Notes: generated by a model not told the origin, from the letters alone. DNA of 36,895 nucleotides from Promethearchaeota archaeon (GCA_019894875.1 JAGXNR010000024.1:1-36895); one strand, 5' to 3'; shown: positions 17,383 to 26,726, counted from the stretch's first letter. Numbers and translations are program-made.

Positions 17383-18579
17383 ATGACCGAACAAAATGTA
17401 CAAACTCATTGGCGTTTTTGGCCAGTATTATGCTTAGTATTTATTTTTGCTTTTAGTAGTCCCATAGTAATGTTAGCTGCACCTATTTATTACATTCAGC
17501 AACATGTTGAAATAATATTTATCAGTTTACTATCAACTGCTCTTACAATTACTTATAGTATATCTCCAATTATTTTGAATAAAATATCAGATCGATTAGG
17601 TAGAAGAAAAAGTGTTATAATTGCATTGATCGGGGCTACAGGTGCACAGTTGGTCTTTTTTATTTCATTACACCCTATCGTCTTTTTAATTGAAAGATTG
17701 TTTGAGGGTTTTATTTTAGGATTTTTCTTCCCAAATCTCCAAGCAAGCATTTCTGATAATGCGGAAATTGATCACCAGAAGTATTTGGCAAGGTTCAACC
17801 TTTCATGGGGCATTGCAGGAGTTTTTGGTTTATTGTTTGGGGCAGTCTTTTTAACATTTATTGATGATCTGAGATTCTTATTCTATATTAATCCGATTTT
17901 TTTAGCTCTAAATGTTGTTATAGCAATTTTATTTTTCCAAGAACCAATTCATGATGAGGAAGATAACCAACAAATTGAGATAGAGGTAATAAGACCTGAA
18001 GATCATCAAAAATTGTTAAATTCGAGTAATTTTTATATTCCTGTGATCCTCCCCTTATTATTTATTCTTGGTCTTTCATTTGCATCCGGAAACGGTACAT
18101 TATTATATCCAATTAAGTCTGAGGTGTTAGGGTTTCAACCCTCGAGCACATTTTTAGTTGTTGTATTTGCCACAATAACACAATCACTTGCTATGTATTT
18201 ATCTAATTTAGTAGCTCTAAAAAAATTAAAACTCCTTACTTCGTTAACATTGTTAATTTATGCGCTCATGTTTATTTTTTTTATTATAAATGAATTTTAT
18301 TTTATTTTTATTGTTCTTTTTATGCTCTCTGGATTTTTCTATGGTATTTTATATGGAACAGCCTCAAGATTATTCTTAAGTCTAAATATAATAAAGGATA
18401 CATCTATTTATAGTAGCATCTCAGAAAGTTCTATCGGGCTTTTCTTTTTTATATCTCAGATAATTTTGGGGATAATTGCAGGGATAAATGTTAATTTTGC
18501 GTATATATCCTTATCCATAATTTTAGTTCTAATATTCATTATTAATCTAATCTTCCAGAAAAATTTCAAAGAAGTGTGA
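17383..18579 (+). CDS. Major facilitator superfamily transporter
   Basis: A 398-residue protein with about twelve membrane segments and the MFS signature NKISDRLGRRKSVIIALIGA (about 66-85) between helices 2 and 3. Size and the short central loop (about 190-215) fit drug/metabolite-type MFS porters. It is divergent from the MFS gene at 15754-17259 (123 bases between starts) but not closely similar to it. It is followed 12 bases later by the DUF998 gene, so the two are likely co-transcribed. The substrate is unknown. Confidence 0.85.
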   Translation: MTEQNVQTHWRFWPVLCLVFIFAFSSPIVMLAAPIYYIQQHVEIIFISLLSTALTITYSISPIILNKISDRLGRRKSVIIALIGATGAQLVFFISLHPIVFLIERLFEGFILGFFFPNLQASISDNAEIDHQKYLARFNLSWGIAGVFGLLFGAVFLTFIDDLRFLFYINPIFLALNVVIAILFFQEPIHDEEDNQQIEIEVIRPEDHQKLLNSSNFYIPVILPLLFILGLSFASGNGTLLYPIKSEVLGFQPSSTFLVVVFATITQSLAMYLSNLVALKKLKLLTSLTLLIYALMFIFFIINEFYFIFIVLFMLSGFFYGILYGTASRLFLSLNIIKDTSIYSSISESSIGLFFFISQIILGIIAGINVNFAYISLSIILVLIFIINLIFQKNFKEV

Positions 18580-18591
18580 TGATGTCCAGTA

Positions 18592-19278
18592 ATGACCACT
18601 AAGTCCACCCAGAGAAATCTGATATGCATTTTGAGTATCCTTGGGAGTTTACAATTTGTTTTATTAACGACAATCGCAATGTATTTCTATAAGGGAGGAA
18701 CCTATATTGATCCTACACCCGTGGGTTATATATTCTGGCAGAATTATTTTAGTGATTTAGGTCGGACTGTAGCTCATTCAGGAATTCCAAATACTATATC
18801 TTTTGTACTTTTTACCGTAACATTGAGTTTATGGGGGATTACTCAAATTCCATTTTATATTACTTTCCCTACCTTATTTAAATCTTATTCTAATTTAAGG
18901 AAGGTTAGCATTTGTGGATCTAGTTTGGCTATAATTTCAGGAATCTCCTATGTTGGTATAGCTTTTACTCCTTCAGATATTGCAGGCAGTTTACATGATC
19001 TTTTTGTAGTAATTGGGTTTTCCTTTGTATTTTTTAGTATAATACTATACTCCTATGTAATATTTAAAACCGATAATTATCCGAATTTTTATGCAATTAT
19101 TCTCACGATCTCAGCTTTCATTTTAAGTGTATATTTTTTGTTTCTGTTCTTTACATCGAATAGTCAAACTCCAGAGGGATTGTTAATTTACGTGGTTGGG
19201 CAAAAATTTATGATTTACACACTCCTTATATGTAATATCATTCAAGGATATGGGGCTTTGAAACAAAAATCTTCTTAA
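18592..19278 (+). CDS. DUF998 family membrane protein
   Basis: A 228-residue integral membrane protein with about six hydrophobic segments. The segment WQNYFSDLGRTVAHSGIPNTISFVLF (split here as WQNYFSDLGRT and NTISFVLF, about 48-72) matches the conserved N-terminal region of DUF998 proteins, where an N/S-D-L-G motif follows the first helix. Family function is unknown. It sits 12 bases downstream of an MFS gene, so it is probably in the same transcript. ATG 18592 has no strong ribosome-binding site. Confidence 0.72.
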   Translation: MTTKSTQRNLICILSILGSLQFVLLTTIAMYFYKGGTYIDPTPVGYIFWQNYFSDLGRTVAHSGIPNTISFVLFTVTLSLWGITQIPFYITFPTLFKSYSNLRKVSICGSSLAIISGISYVGIAFTPSDIAGSLHDLFVVIGFSFVFFSIILYSYVIFKTDNYPNFYAIILTISAFILSVYFLFLFFTSNSQTPEGLLIYVVGQKFMIYTLLICNIIQGYGALKQKSS

Positions 19279-19352
19279 ATTTATACACCAATAATTTTTA
19301 AAGCTTTTTCCCTTTTCTAAGATAATAGCAAATAGTTTTTAAAATAACTACG

Positions 19353-20081
19353 ATGAATAGAGCCAGTGAATTAAGTAATCGACTTGAATCTCGTTCTCTT
19401 AGAGGTATAATTTTTGATTTTGATGGAACTCTACTAGATATAAGAGAAATACTCGAGAAATCGATTGAAGAAGTTCTCGAAGATCAAAATATTAATGTGG
19501 ATATGGAAATCACGATTCAAGAAATTGGCGCTCTATTAGAAACTATTCAAGGCTTTCCATTGCCAAAAATATTACTCGAGTCTTATGAAATATTCAAACA
19601 TATTACAAGCTTAAGTAATTTAAGTTATTTTAAGCAATTAAGAATCGCTGTGAAGATTTTTTCAAAATATCTCAATTATTCTAAAGATGCCCCCCTATTA
19701 CCGGGAGTGAAAGAATTATTAAAAAAAATTTCAAAATCTTTTGATCTATTTATTGTATCTCATAATAAAACAGAGACTATTATGGAACACTTAGAGAATG
19801 AAGATATTGCTAAATTCTTTAAAGGTGTCTATGGTAGTGATAAAATACCCGTCCAAAAACCAGACCCTTTAGCACTTCAACCCCCTTTAGAAACATATGA
19901 AAGGCGAAAAAGGGATGAGTTTTTAATGATCGGAGATATGCCTTCCGACATTATCGCCGGACGTGATGCTGGGTTATGGACAATAGGAGTCGCAAGCGGT
20001 GTAAGTAAAAAAGAGATTTTATTGGAATATCAACCTGACCTATTAATAGAATCTTTGGAAGATCTATTGAATATAATGTAA
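19353..20081 (+). CDS. HAD-superfamily phosphatase (phosphoglycolate-phosphatase/Gph-like)
   Basis: Soluble 242-residue hydrolase removing phosphate from a small metabolite, possibly 2-phosphoglycolate. All four HAD motifs are visible: IIFDFDGTLLD (nucleophile and acid Asp, about 20-30), LFIVSHN (motif II Ser), VQKPDP (motif III Lys, about 169) and MIGDMPSDIIAGRDAG (motif IV, about 192-207). The helical segment between motifs I and II (about 35-120) is a C1-type cap. The 17-18 residues before motif I are unremarkable. It stands 74 bases after the DUF998 gene and 46 bases before a thioesterase gene, all in the same direction. Confidence 0.87.
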   Translation: MNRASELSNRLESRSLRGIIFDFDGTLLDIREILEKSIEEVLEDQNINVDMEITIQEIGALLETIQGFPLPKILLESYEIFKHITSLSNLSYFKQLRIAVKIFSKYLNYSKDAPLLPGVKELLKKISKSFDLFIVSHNKTETIMEHLENEDIAKFFKGVYGSDKIPVQKPDPLALQPPLETYERRKRDEFLMIGDMPSDIIAGRDAGLWTIGVASGVSKKEILLEYQPDLLIESLEDLLNIM

Positions 20082-20127
20082 ATATTTTTTATGGTTAAAA
20101 TTAGTATTTGGGCTAATTCTTATAAAA

Positions 20128-20571
20128 ATGACAGCAACCGCAGATTTACTTAAAAAGAAATTATTGAAAGCCAAAGACGCCACAACAGTTAAAGTCCGGT
20201 TTAATGATACAGATGCTATGGGCGTAGTTCACTTTAAAAATTATATGGTGTACTTCGATGATGGTTTTGTTAGTTTCATGAATTCTATAAAAAATAATCG
20301 GAATATAGAGGAAATGATCTATGAAGGATTAGCATGTGGAGTGAAACATGTTGATATAACCTATGAAGGGTCTGCTAAATTTGGAGATTATATTATTATT
20401 AAAACTCGTATAAAAGAAATAGGGAATAAGTCAATCACTTTCGATCATGAATTACTGAAAGAATCAGACAACACTTTACTAGCTAAAGTTGAAGCTGTAA
20501 GATTTGTTTTAAATCTTAAAACCAATAAATTAATGGAAATTATGAACTTTTTTGAGTATTTTTTAAAATAA
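20128..20571 (+). CDS. Hotdog-fold acyl-CoA thioesterase (YbgC/4HBT-like)
   Basis: Predicted to hydrolyse acyl-CoA thioesters. The 147-residue protein has the 4-hydroxybenzoyl-CoA thioesterase/YbgC motif VRFNDTDAMGVVHFKNY (about 23-39), in which the Asp of FNDTDAMG is in the catalytic position and is followed by the long hotdog helix, then the strands YEGSAKFGDYIIIKTRI and LAKVEAVRFVLN. It starts 11 bases after a TATAAA-like stretch, so the transcript could be nearly leaderless, which is an inference. Co-directional with the HAD gene. Its chain-length preference is unknown; it fits the acyl-CoA theme of the acyl-CoA dehydrogenase and acyltransferase genes nearby. Confidence 0.85.
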   Translation: MTATADLLKKKLLKAKDATTVKVRFNDTDAMGVVHFKNYMVYFDDGFVSFMNSIKNNRNIEEMIYEGLACGVKHVDITYEGSAKFGDYIIIKTRIKEIGNKSITFDHELLKESDNTLLAKVEAVRFVLNLKTNKLMEIMNFFEYFLK

Positions 20572-20603
20572 GCACTATTTATTTTTTATCTTTTAAACAG
20601 AAA

Positions 20604-21617
20604 TTAAATAACTACTTGATTTTTTTCTAAATTGTATTTGGCAAACGCTAAGGCGCCCATTAGTCCTATCTCATCATAATATTTTGAAACCTTAATTTTA
20701 GGAGGAGTGTTTATGGTGAAGTCAATGGGATTCTTTTCAAATTGTTCACAGATAGGAGGTATTATTTGATCTTTATCTTTCATCATCGCACCCCCGAAAT
20801 AAATTGATGAACAATCATAACAATTATTTATCAAACCTACTCCCACTTTAGTATAAAATACACAATCATCAACAATTTTCCTTGATAATTGATCTCCCAT
20901 TCTTGCTGCCTGGAAGATTTCTTTTGCAGTAATCATTGTTTCATCAAAATTTACGATTTTCAATAGTTTTTCCGCATTCAATTTCCCCTCATTTAATTTA
21001 TTTAAAGCCCTTATTTTTACTCCCGTTCCTGAGCTATATGTCGTCCAAGAGCCCCGCGTCCCATTGCCTTTGGGCTCAACCAAACTATGTCCTACTTCTG
21101 CGGCGTTCCCGTTTTTTCCTAGTAATAAGTGACCGTTACAAATAACACCCCCTCCTATTCCAGTAGACATCGTTATATAAAAAAGATTATCTTTTTCATT
21201 ATTTTCAGCTTCAAAGTAATGAATTCCTAGTACTGCTGCATTACAATCATTAATGAGATAAAAAGGGATCCCTGGAAAGCTCTTTTCAATAGGTTCCTTT
21301 AAGGGAATTTTTCTAAATCCAAAATAAAAATTGTTAATTACCTCTCCTTTTTCTAGATTTAACTGACCAGTCGTAGCAATTCCTATTCCTAATAGCTGGT
21401 CATATGTGATATTATTTTCAGAAAGTAAATTTGATAATAATTGGGAAATTGAACTACTAATCGAAAATTTATTTATTTTCGTGTCTCGGAAATTCTGTTT
21501 CTTGGGTGTCTTGGTAATTTTTCTTTTAATATTTTCTATTTTTAAATCTGTCGTACAAATAGCCACTCGTATCCATGTACCCCCAATATCTACTCCAGCA
21601 ATAAATTTTTTATCCAT
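20604..21617 (-). CDS. ROK-family sugar kinase without the usual zinc motif
   Basis: Predicted cytosolic ATP-dependent sugar kinase, glucokinase-like. The 337-residue protein has the N-terminal phosphate motif AGVDIGGTWIRVAI (7-20), the catalytic base Asp124 in NDCNAAVLG, the STGIGGGVICNG motif (151-162) and the sugar-binding Glu174 in EVGH (174-177). After EVGH, ROK proteins normally have a CxCGxxGC zinc site. Here the segment reads SLVEPKGNGTRGSWTTYSSG, with no cysteines, so zinc is absent. The start is supported by AGGTAGG upstream of ATG 21617. The gene converges with the thioesterase gene (32 bases apart) and diverges from the acyltransferase gene. Confidence 0.85.
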   Translation of the reverse strand: MDKKFIAGVDIGGTWIRVAICTTDLKIENIKRKITKTPKKQNFRDTKINKFSISSSISQLLSNLLSENNITYDQLLGIGIATTGQLNLEKGEVINNFYFGFRKIPLKEPIEKSFPGIPFYLINDCNAAVLGIHYFEAENNEKDNLFYITMSTGIGGGVICNGHLLLGKNGNAAEVGHSLVEPKGNGTRGSWTTYSSGTGVKIRALNKLNEGKLNAEKLLKIVNFDETMITAKEIFQAARMGDQLSRKIVDDCVFYTKVGVGLINNCYDCSSIYFGGAMMKDKDQIIPPICEQFEKNPIDFTINTPPKIKVSKYYDEIGLMGALAFAKYNLEKNQVVI

Positions 21618-21879
21618 TCTATCCTACCTCTCAATTAATACCATATCTAATGATGTAGATTTTTTACCCATTATTAAAATTAGTTGTTAACTAAAGGTAC
21701 ACTGTAATTGAGAGCATTTAAATCTTAAGTTTTAGACCTTCTATATTCATACTTTATTGAGTATTAAGTTAACCAATAATTTTTTATATCAATATGTATT
21801 TAGGTAAAGATATAATTCAGCTGAAAAAATTGAGCTTTTATTAAGATTTAATGCTTTTTTTAATAATTTAGGTGATATT

Positions 21880-23547
21880 ATGGAACTTGAAAAAACCGAA
21901 AAAAAAGATTACCAATTAGTAGAAGAAATGGAACAAAATAAATCCACAGAAGAAAAGTTGCATGAAGAGCTAAAATATGAAAAACGTCATCAAGATTGGA
22001 CTTATAAGCTTATGAAATTCAATCCTATCGATCCCTTGAATGACTTGTATCGGTATATTGTCAAACGATTAGATATAAAGCAAATAGAAGGACGACTTCA
22101 ATGGTGGGGGGCTTTTATTTATATTAAATGGGCTGCTCGAACATTTTGGAATTTCAAAGCGGAATATCCAAAAGGTAATATGTTTCCAGAGTGGGGGCCA
22201 GGTATTCTGGTTGGGAATCATGAAAGCCACTTGGACCCGTTCTTTTATGGAGCAGCTTGCCATCGCCGAATTCGTTATATGAGTAAATTGGATAATTTTA
22301 AAACGCCCATTGTAAAAACTCTCTTTAATAATCTTGGAGCGTTCAAGGTTGACCGTGAAAACCCGGAACGAGGTTGGGAAAAAGCAAAAGAAATTTTACG
22401 CGGTGGAGAATGGGTAGGAATATTTCCAGAAGGGACACGTTCTAGAGATGGAGATCTGGGAGAGTTTAAGACTGGAGCGGTGAGATTGGCAGTTGAAATG
22501 CAAGTACCCATAGTTCCGATGGCGGTTATAAACAGTAGGAACGCACTAAAAAAAGGAAATCTTGTAATGAAGCCTACCCAAGTTAAAGTACGTGTTGGTG
22601 ATCCTATTTTTTATAATGATTACGATATCAATTCTGTTTCTTACAATGATATCAAGCGATTAAATGATGATTTAAGGAATACAATTTGGGAATTACGTGA
22701 GGGAATCTATGGGAAAGAAGAGGATAAAGAACTTTCAATCGGTTCACCTGAAGAAGCTTCAAGAGAACCCAAATTTAATATCATGCGTTATTTGAAAGAT
22801 CAAGCTAAAGGTGTTGTCGGTCTTATTGATGATACTTGGTATGCCATTTTAAGGAGTTTAGAGGAATTTAATGCGCGGGAGATAATTCAAAGACCAATAC
22901 ATGCGTTCTCAGGGGAACTAGTTTGTAATTTATCGGATCTCATGATGCCATATAGAGTCATAGATTTTGGGAAACACATTCCCGCAGAAGGTCCAGTTCT
23001 TATATGTCCAAGCCATAATTCTGAATGGGATGTACTTATACTGGCAGCAAGCATAATTCATCACCCACCAAGACGTGTTGCATATCAAATGGCAAAACAA
23101 TCACTTTTCAAGATTCCACTCGTAAATGCTTGGGTTAGAAACCATCATGCATTTCCCTTAAAGCGAGGAATGCACGATGTGGATTCATTTCTTTACGCAA
23201 AAGAGCTTCTTGAGCAAGGAAAGTTAGTTATTACTTATCCAGAGGGTACTACAAATACAGGGGATGGTCAATTATTAGAAGGCCACACTGGTCCAATGCG
23301 ATTAGCAATCGAGACAAAAACACCTATTATTCCTATCGGGATAACAGGAACCGAAAAAGTTTATCCAAAGCGAGCAAAAATGTTGGAATTTTATAAAGGG
23401 TGCATTCTAAAAGCTGGAGCCCCTTTTACGGAACATCAACAACACTGGGACAAACGAATGCCTGATTATGATGAGCTTAAACGATTGACAAACAGTATGA
23501 TGGCTCAAATCAAAGACTTACTTTTATATGATACCCCCGATGCGTGA
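21880..23547 (+). CDS. Tandem PlsC-type acyltransferase (two 1-acylglycerol-phosphate acyltransferase domains)
   Basis: A 555-residue protein with two copies of the PlsC fold that transfers acyl chains to glycerol-phosphate-like acceptors. Domain 1 has the H-x4-D motif at His114/Asp119 (NHESHLD) and F182-PEGTRSRDG. Domain 2 has His379/Asp384 (HNSEWD) and Y453-PEGTTNTGDGQLLEG. Both active sites look complete. The N-terminal about 35 residues are charged and helical, and no membrane helix is obvious. The start is firm (GGTGA at 21871-21875, 4 bases before ATG). A DUF2229 gene follows after 21 bases. Archaeal lipids are normally ether-linked isoprenoids, so a duplicated ester-forming acyltransferase is unexpected. 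It may make storage or modified lipids, or acylate another acceptor. Confidence 0.88.
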   Translation: MELEKTEKKDYQLVEEMEQNKSTEEKLHEELKYEKRHQDWTYKLMKFNPIDPLNDLYRYIVKRLDIKQIEGRLQWWGAFIYIKWAARTFWNFKAEYPKGNMFPEWGPGILVGNHESHLDPFFYGAACHRRIRYMSKLDNFKTPIVKTLFNNLGAFKVDRENPERGWEKAKEILRGGEWVGIFPEGTRSRDGDLGEFKTGAVRLAVEMQVPIVPMAVINSRNALKKGNLVMKPTQVKVRVGDPIFYNDYDINSVSYNDIKRLNDDLRNTIWELREGIYGKEEDKELSIGSPEEASREPKFNIMRYLKDQAKGVVGLIDDTWYAILRSLEEFNAREIIQRPIHAFSGELVCNLSDLMMPYRVIDFGKHIPAEGPVLICPSHNSEWDVLILAASIIHHPPRRVAYQMAKQSLFKIPLVNAWVRNHHAFPLKRGMHDVDSFLYAKELLEQGKLVITYPEGTTNTGDGQLLEGHTGPMRLAIETKTPIIPIGITGTEKVYPKRAKMLEFYKGCILKAGAPFTEHQQHWDKRMPDYDELKRLTNSMMAQIKDLLLYDTPDA

Positions 23548-23568
23548 ATTTTTTGAGGCACTAATAAA

Positions 23569-24624
23569 ATGGAAATAGGGTTAGGAACAGCTCAAAAGAA
23601 AGCAAAAGTTGGAATCCCTAGAGCACTTCATTTTTACAGATATTATCCATTTTGGAAAAAACTTCTTGAAGAATTAGATGTTGACCTTATATTAAGTCCA
23701 CCGACTAATAAAAAAATAGTTGAAGAAGGAGTAACTCATGGTTTTGGTGAGTTATGTATTCCGGTAAAAATTTATTATGGTCATGTTCTTAAGTTAATAA
23801 GAGAAAATCCAGATTTAGACTATCTTTTTGTTCCTAGATATGTAGCTGAAGTAAAAGAATCATATTTCTGTCCAAAATTTCTATCACTCCCCGATATAAT
23901 TAAAATCTTACCTGGAGTTCCAAAAATTTTAAATTTTGAGGTAAATGTGAAGGAATTTCCTATTGCCACATCTGCAATAGAATTAGGGAAGGAGTTGGGA
24001 AAGACTCAAAATCAATCTTTAGACGCTTACAGAGAAGCACAAAGATATTTTGATGAGTATCATAAATCTTTACGAGATGGTGCTCCTGTAAATCATGCTC
24101 TAAGATTAGCTGAAAGAAATAGACCATTCACTTTACCTAAAAGAAAAGAGAAAGGAGACCTTAAATTTCTACTTTTAGGACACGTTTATAATATTTTTGA
24201 TTCATTTATAAATTTAGATTTCCAGAAGAAATTACATGATCAGGGAGTTGAAGTCCTAACCATAGAAAATTTGCCTGAATCTATTTTTAAAACACCAGTG
24301 ATAATAAGTAAGCGCTTGCGAAACTATTGGCGTCATGAAGAGGAAATAATGCAATCTATTCGATATTTTCTTACAAAAGGACGAGGTGAGATTGATGGTG
24401 TTATTTTCCTTATTAGTTTTGCTTGTGGTCCCGATAGCCTTATTTCTGAATTGATAATGCGAGACATGAAAGTTGTGGGACTACCGTTTCTAGAAATCAC
24501 AATGGATGAGCACTCAGGAGAAGCTGGGCTTCTTACTCGTGTTGAATCATTTGTTGAGATGGTAAGGAGAAAGAAAAAGAAACAAGCTATGGATTCAAAA
24601 AAGAAAGAAACAATAAATGCTTAG
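23569..24624 (+). CDS. DUF2229 / acyl-CoA dehydratase activase-related protein (stand-alone)
   Basis: A 351-residue protein homologous to the C-terminal part of large acyl-CoA dehydratase activase proteins. It begins with the family motif KVGIPRALHFYRYYPFWKKL (13-32), followed by SPPTNKKIVEEG, GFGELCIPVKIYYGHV, FVPRYVAEVKESYFCP, and near the end FACGPDSLISELI, then EITMDEHSGEAGLLTRVESF. The same signatures recur in the gene at 30600-33557 (SCGPDG, EIDSHTAHAGFETRVGAF). Cysteines in GELCIP, YFCPK and ACGPD could hold an Fe-S cluster. It lacks the ATPase domain. It lies 21 bases after the tandem acyltransferase gene and is followed by an oligo-T terminator. Its biochemical role is not established. 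Confidence 0.8.
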   Translation: MEIGLGTAQKKAKVGIPRALHFYRYYPFWKKLLEELDVDLILSPPTNKKIVEEGVTHGFGELCIPVKIYYGHVLKLIRENPDLDYLFVPRYVAEVKESYFCPKFLSLPDIIKILPGVPKILNFEVNVKEFPIATSAIELGKELGKTQNQSLDAYREAQRYFDEYHKSLRDGAPVNHALRLAERNRPFTLPKRKEKGDLKFLLLGHVYNIFDSFINLDFQKKLHDQGVEVLTIENLPESIFKTPVIISKRLRNYWRHEEEIMQSIRYFLTKGRGEIDGVIFLISFACGPDSLISELIMRDMKVVGLPFLEITMDEHSGEAGLLTRVESFVEMVRRKKKKQAMDSKKKETINA

Positions 24625-24632
24625 GAACCACC

Positions 24633-24648
24633 TTTTTTTAGCGTTTTT
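24633..24648 (+). terminator. Oligo-T transcription terminator
   Basis: T7 at 24633-24639 followed by T5 at 24644-24648, just after the stop at 24624. This is the usual archaeal intrinsic termination signal and would end the acyltransferase-DUF2229 transcript. Confidence 0.5.
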
Positions 24649-24684
24649 CTAAAACTTAGTAATAGAGCTATATATTACAAAATT

Positions 24685-25647
24685 ATGAAAATTCCAAAAA
24701 ATGTTATAGAGTGGTTATTAGAGGAGGAAAATCCCTCGATTCGTTATCATACTATGCGAGAACTTCAAGAGGTTCCCGAGTCTGATCCAAACCTACAATT
24801 GGTTAAAAATCAAATTTCTTCTTACCAACCTGTTAAGAATATGTTAGAGGCAATGCATCCAAAGGGGTATTGGGAGGAATATAATCGCTATAAAAAAAAG
24901 TTTATAGGAAAAGGAACTGATTATATGTGGAATACCACTCATTTTATTCTAGCAAACCTTGCTGAACTTGGTATGACACGAGATGAACCTAAAATTGAAA
25001 AAGCATGTAATCGATATCTTTCCCTACAACAGCCTGATGGTGACTTTTTGGGACATTTTTCATGTTTATATGGATTGAATATCAGAACTTTTATACTTCT
25101 TGGATTTAAGGATGATCCTCGTCTTAAAAAAACTATTGATTTAATGGTAAATTCGGTTAGATATGATAATGGATATTTATGTGATATCCACGAAGGTAAG
25201 GTTAAGAAGGGAAGACCAGTTAAATCATGTGTAAGGGGTTCTGCGAAGGTATTGTATTCATTAGGAGAGCTACCAGAATTATGGGACGAACCCTTTAGTA
25301 AGAAAATAGTTGATTATTTTCTTAATCGCAATCTATTATATAAAACGACAAATCTAAAGGCTTACGTAAGGAAGGATGCAGGTTTAACAATGTTTCCTTT
25401 TTATTGGGGATTTGGGTTAATCGATATATTACTACCATTAGCAAAAATGGGATTTGGGACGGACCCTAGAATGAATTCTGCATGGGATGTTCTTGCACGA
25501 CATAAAACAGAAGAAGGGAAATTTAGAGTGGATAGTAATACGAAATCAAAATATTGGAAATTTGAAAAACGTGGTTTTGTAAGTAAATGGATTACGTTTT
25601 ATGCTTATCTATGTTTAAAGTATAAGGAAAAAGCATATTTACACTAA
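24685..25647 (+). CDS. Alpha/alpha-toroid protein (terpene cyclase/prenyltransferase-like fold)
   Basis: A 320-residue soluble protein made of helical pairs. It starts with the WLLEEENPSIRYHTMRELQ segment found in a family of uncharacterised toroid proteins, and shows repeat-like pieces such as NTTHFILANLAELGM, CNRYLSLQQPDGDF (a QW-like turn, about 110-123) and AWDVLARHKTEEGKFRVD. There is no DxDD motif of squalene-hopene cyclases and no clear zinc site of prenyltransferases, so it is probably not a cyclase. It has its own promoter space (60 bases after the preceding stop, past a terminator) and converges with the zinc-ribbon membrane protein gene. Function unknown. Confidence 0.65.
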   Translation: MKIPKNVIEWLLEEENPSIRYHTMRELQEVPESDPNLQLVKNQISSYQPVKNMLEAMHPKGYWEEYNRYKKKFIGKGTDYMWNTTHFILANLAELGMTRDEPKIEKACNRYLSLQQPDGDFLGHFSCLYGLNIRTFILLGFKDDPRLKKTIDLMVNSVRYDNGYLCDIHEGKVKKGRPVKSCVRGSAKVLYSLGELPELWDEPFSKKIVDYFLNRNLLYKTTNLKAYVRKDAGLTMFPFYWGFGLIDILLPLAKMGFGTDPRMNSAWDVLARHKTEEGKFRVDSNTKSKYWKFEKRGFVSKWITFYAYLCLKYKEKAYLH

Positions 25648-25689
25648 GATCTTAATATATATTTATTCACAGGTACGTAAATTAAGATT

Positions 25690-25699
25690 AAAAAAAAAA
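25690..25699 (-). terminator. Oligo-T terminator for the minus-strand membrane protein
   Basis: Ten consecutive A on the plus strand read as T10 on the minus strand, starting 21 bases after the stop at 25721. Confidence 0.5.
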
Positions 25700-25720
25700 T
25701 TGATTGAAAATTAGGACATA

Positions 25721-26470
25721 TTAAAATTGTTGTCCACAGCTAGAGCAAAATGTAGCGTCTTCTTCTTTTTTAGCACCACATTGCGGACAGAAGTTAGTTG
25801 TGCCTCCCGTCTTAGAGTTTGGTGTTTCTATGGGTTGAGAGGGTTTATTAACGCTTGAATATGGTAGGTTTTTCAACTTTGACAATTTCGCATATCCTAT
25901 AATTTCATATATAATACTTATTAGTATAGTTATTATTAAAAATCCTAATAACATGCACAAACTTGCTGTTTTCAAGTTTTCAGAACCTTTTCTTGCGTCG
26001 TTTGCGATAGCTTCAGGAAACATCTCCGAATTTTTTATAAAGAATTCATTCAAGTTTTTCCAAGCGGAATACCGTAATATACCAGCAATTAATAACATTA
26101 CTAAACCGATAACAAAAATTATTCCTGGAATGAGTATTAGTCTTAATAGATCATCTAGTGGTGGGAATGTTTGAGATGCTATATAGGGCCAAAAAGCCAT
26201 AGCAAATAAAATCCCTGCTATTATGATTATAGTTCCTGTAATAAATATAAGAACATATGAACTTATAAAGTAAGACCGAAAATCCTCTAAATCATCGCTT
26301 TTTAGTTCCTTATTAGCCTTTTTTATATCTCCAAGAGCTTGAAATGAATAAATTAACATTAATATACCAGGGATAACGGGGATTATGAAATTCAAAAGAA
26401 AGAAGATTAATATATAGAACATTCTATCTCCAAATTGGCGAAATTCACGATTTACAGTATCATTTGTCAT
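25721..26470 (-). CDS. Membrane protein with C-terminal zinc ribbon (DUF973-like)
   Basis: A 249-residue protein with four hydrophobic segments (about 17-43, 70-92, 108-131 and 168-192), a Pro/Ser/Thr-rich linker (about 200-225) and a C-terminal zinc ribbon CPQCGAKKEEDATFCSSCGQQF-type motif (Cys at about 228, 231, 242, 245; the motif ends the protein). The arrangement of four helices resembles archaeal DUF973 proteins, and C-terminal zinc ribbons on membrane proteins are common in archaea. The function is unknown. Divergent from the acyl-CoA dehydrogenase gene, with 256 AT-rich bases between starts. Confidence 0.75.
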   Translation of the reverse strand: MTNDTVNREFRQFGDRMFYILIFFLLNFIIPVIPGILMLIYSFQALGDIKKANKELKSDDLEDFRSYFISSYVLIFITGTIIIIAGILFAMAFWPYIASQTFPPLDDLLRLILIPGIIFVIGLVMLLIAGILRYSAWKNLNEFFIKNSEMFPEAIANDARKGSENLKTASLCMLLGFLIITILISIIYEIIGYAKLSKLKNLPYSSVNKPSQPIETPNSKTGGTTNFCPQCGAKKEEDATFCSSCGQQF

Positions 26471-26726
26471 TTTTAATTACCTTACTTAATTTATTTTTTG
26501 AGTACTTATATCTTTTTAAGATTAAAATCTATTAAAAATAAATAGGTTTTGATTATAAAATATGTACTTCTTAAATATAAAAATTAAGTAATGAAAAATG
26601 AATATCTTTGTCAATATAATTGTGAATAAACTTAAAGCAAAAGTAATACGATTAATGGTATTCTATTATAAAATATTCAAATTAATAATTAAAAGGTATT
26701 AAAATATAAAGAGCGAGAGATTAATT

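Noticed and set aside
24685..25647. Squalene-hopene cyclase, which together with the 5-alpha-reductase homologue would suggest a sterol pathway
   Set aside because: The protein is half the length of a cyclase and lacks DxDD, so a steroid-making pathway is not supported.
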